A stretch of 6,849 nucleotides of DNA from an uncultured Shinella sp. (GTDB lineage: Bacteria > Pseudomonadota > Alphaproteobacteria > Rhizobiales > Rhizobiaceae). A model generated the notes under the pieces. It was not told the origin of the DNA, searched no databases, and was given only the letters and a program-made list of their open reading frames with translations. Each line of letters begins with the position of its first letter. Positions within the stretch are counted from its first letter, which is position 1. Below are positions 6,562 to 6,849 of the stretch, piece by piece. The stretch is taken from NCBI GenBank assembly GCA_946481465.1, contig CAMLOC010000200.1, forward strand, positions 1 to 6,849, read 5' to 3'. A program made the position numbers and the translations under genes.

Positions 6562-6590
6562 ATATGGATGCAATTTCTCGGTGTTGTCAA
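6562..6590 (-). promoter_or_regulatory. Sigma-70-type promoter for the FecR-TPR-barrel/channel genes
   Basis: On the minus strand a perfect TTGACA (-35, 6590-6585) is followed 17 bp later by CCATAT (-10, 6567-6562), close to the rhizobial CTTGAC-N17-CTATAT consensus. The predicted start of transcription near 6555 leaves a leader of about 25 nt before ATG6530. The -35 begins only 18 bp after the ubiB stop codon, so the downstream pair of genes can be transcribed independently of ubiB. Confidence 0.65.
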
Positions 6591-6608
6591 CGCGCGGGAA
6601 GCAACCCG

Positions 6609-6849
6609 TCAGGCAAGCTTCCAGGCGATGTAGACGAGTGTTGCAGCAATGATCCACAGGGCCAACCGGCCGGAGCGACTGTGGCGGGCTTCGGACCGGC
6701 CGATCGCCTCGGCGGTCTCCGCGTCGAAACGCAGGCCCTTCTCGGCCATGCTGGTCAGATCCTGCGAGAACCTTTCCGCCTTGGCGGCGATTTCCGGCGC
6801 CGCCTCGGCCAGCCGCAGGGCGGCATGCGCGCCGTCGCGCAGATCCGCC
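6609..6849 (-). CDS. ubiB: Probable UbiB (ABC1/ADCK-like ubiquinone biosynthesis kinase-like protein), C-terminal tail, 5' end outside window
   Basis: Reading the minus strand gives 79 in-frame residues, beginning A-D-L-R-D-G-A-H, up to TGA at 6611-6609. The segment KAERFSQDLTSMAEKGLRFD, the ETAEAIGRSEARH stretch and a final hydrophobic helix LALWIIAATLVYIAWKLA match, from memory, the C-terminal tail of rhizobial UbiB, which ends with a membrane anchor. UbiB is an atypical kinase-fold ATPase needed for the aerobic steps of ubiquinone synthesis at the inner membrane; its kinase-like core is outside the window, so the call depends on the tail and on the presence of coaBC a few kilobases downstream, its usual neighbour in rhizobia. 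No strong terminator follows the stop: only a 4-bp CGGG/CCCG hairpin without a T-run. An unrelated membrane-anchored coiled-coil protein is the alternative. Confidence 0.72.
   Translation of the reverse strand, partial: ADLRDGAHAALRLAEAAPEIAAKAERFSQDLTSMAEKGLRFDAETAEAIGRSEARHSRSGRLALWIIAATLVYIAWKLA

Noticed and set aside
1..6849. CRISPR array, tRNA, rRNA, transposase or phage genes
   Set aside because: Both strands were read by eye and no spaced direct repeats, RNA gene cores or transposase/integrase motifs were seen.

Overview
This is GC-rich DNA from an alphaproteobacterium, most likely a member of the Rhizobiaceae (Rhizobium, Shinella, Agrobacterium or a relative). The assignment rests on the style of the UbiB tail, the CoaBC sequence, a rhizobial-looking intergenic repeat and the small secreted protein. 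It is an inference from recalled family sequences; no search was run.

Layout. The left edge (1-326, +) is the C-terminal part of a class II glutamine amidotransferase. It runs convergently into coaBC (319-1524, -), the bifunctional coenzyme A biosynthesis enzyme, and the two stop-codon ends overlap by 8 bp. A 186-bp gap (1525-1710) holds two or three tandem stem-loops that look like a dispersed rhizobial repeat. Next comes a 75-residue exported, lysine- and tyrosine-rich protein of unknown function (1711-1938, -). A 129-bp gap (1939-2067) carries its ribosome binding site and a candidate promoter/dyad. Then follow a six-helix potassium-channel-like protein with a C-terminal zinc ribbon (2068-2871, -) and a 1205-residue envelope protein (2913-6530, -). 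The large protein joins a signal peptide, a FecR domain, a TPR solenoid and an outer-membrane beta-barrel. It has its own sigma-70-type promoter (6562-6590). The right edge (6609-6849, -) is the C-terminal tail of what is most likely ubiB.

How it fits together. In many rhizobia and brucellae ubiB and coaBC are neighbours. Here a block of about 5 kb lies between them and carries the FecR-TPR-barrel gene, the channel gene and the small secreted protein gene. The barrel and channel genes are 41 bp apart on one strand and probably form a bicistron driven by the 6590/6567 promoter. An outer-membrane/periplasmic scaffold co-transcribed with an inner-membrane ion channel is the most unusual thing in the window. 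No sigma factor, TonB/ExbBD, polysaccharide synthase or transposase gene is visible here, so its biological role remains open. No tRNA, rRNA, CRISPR array or insertion sequence was seen. No stretch longer than 300 bases is without a gene.
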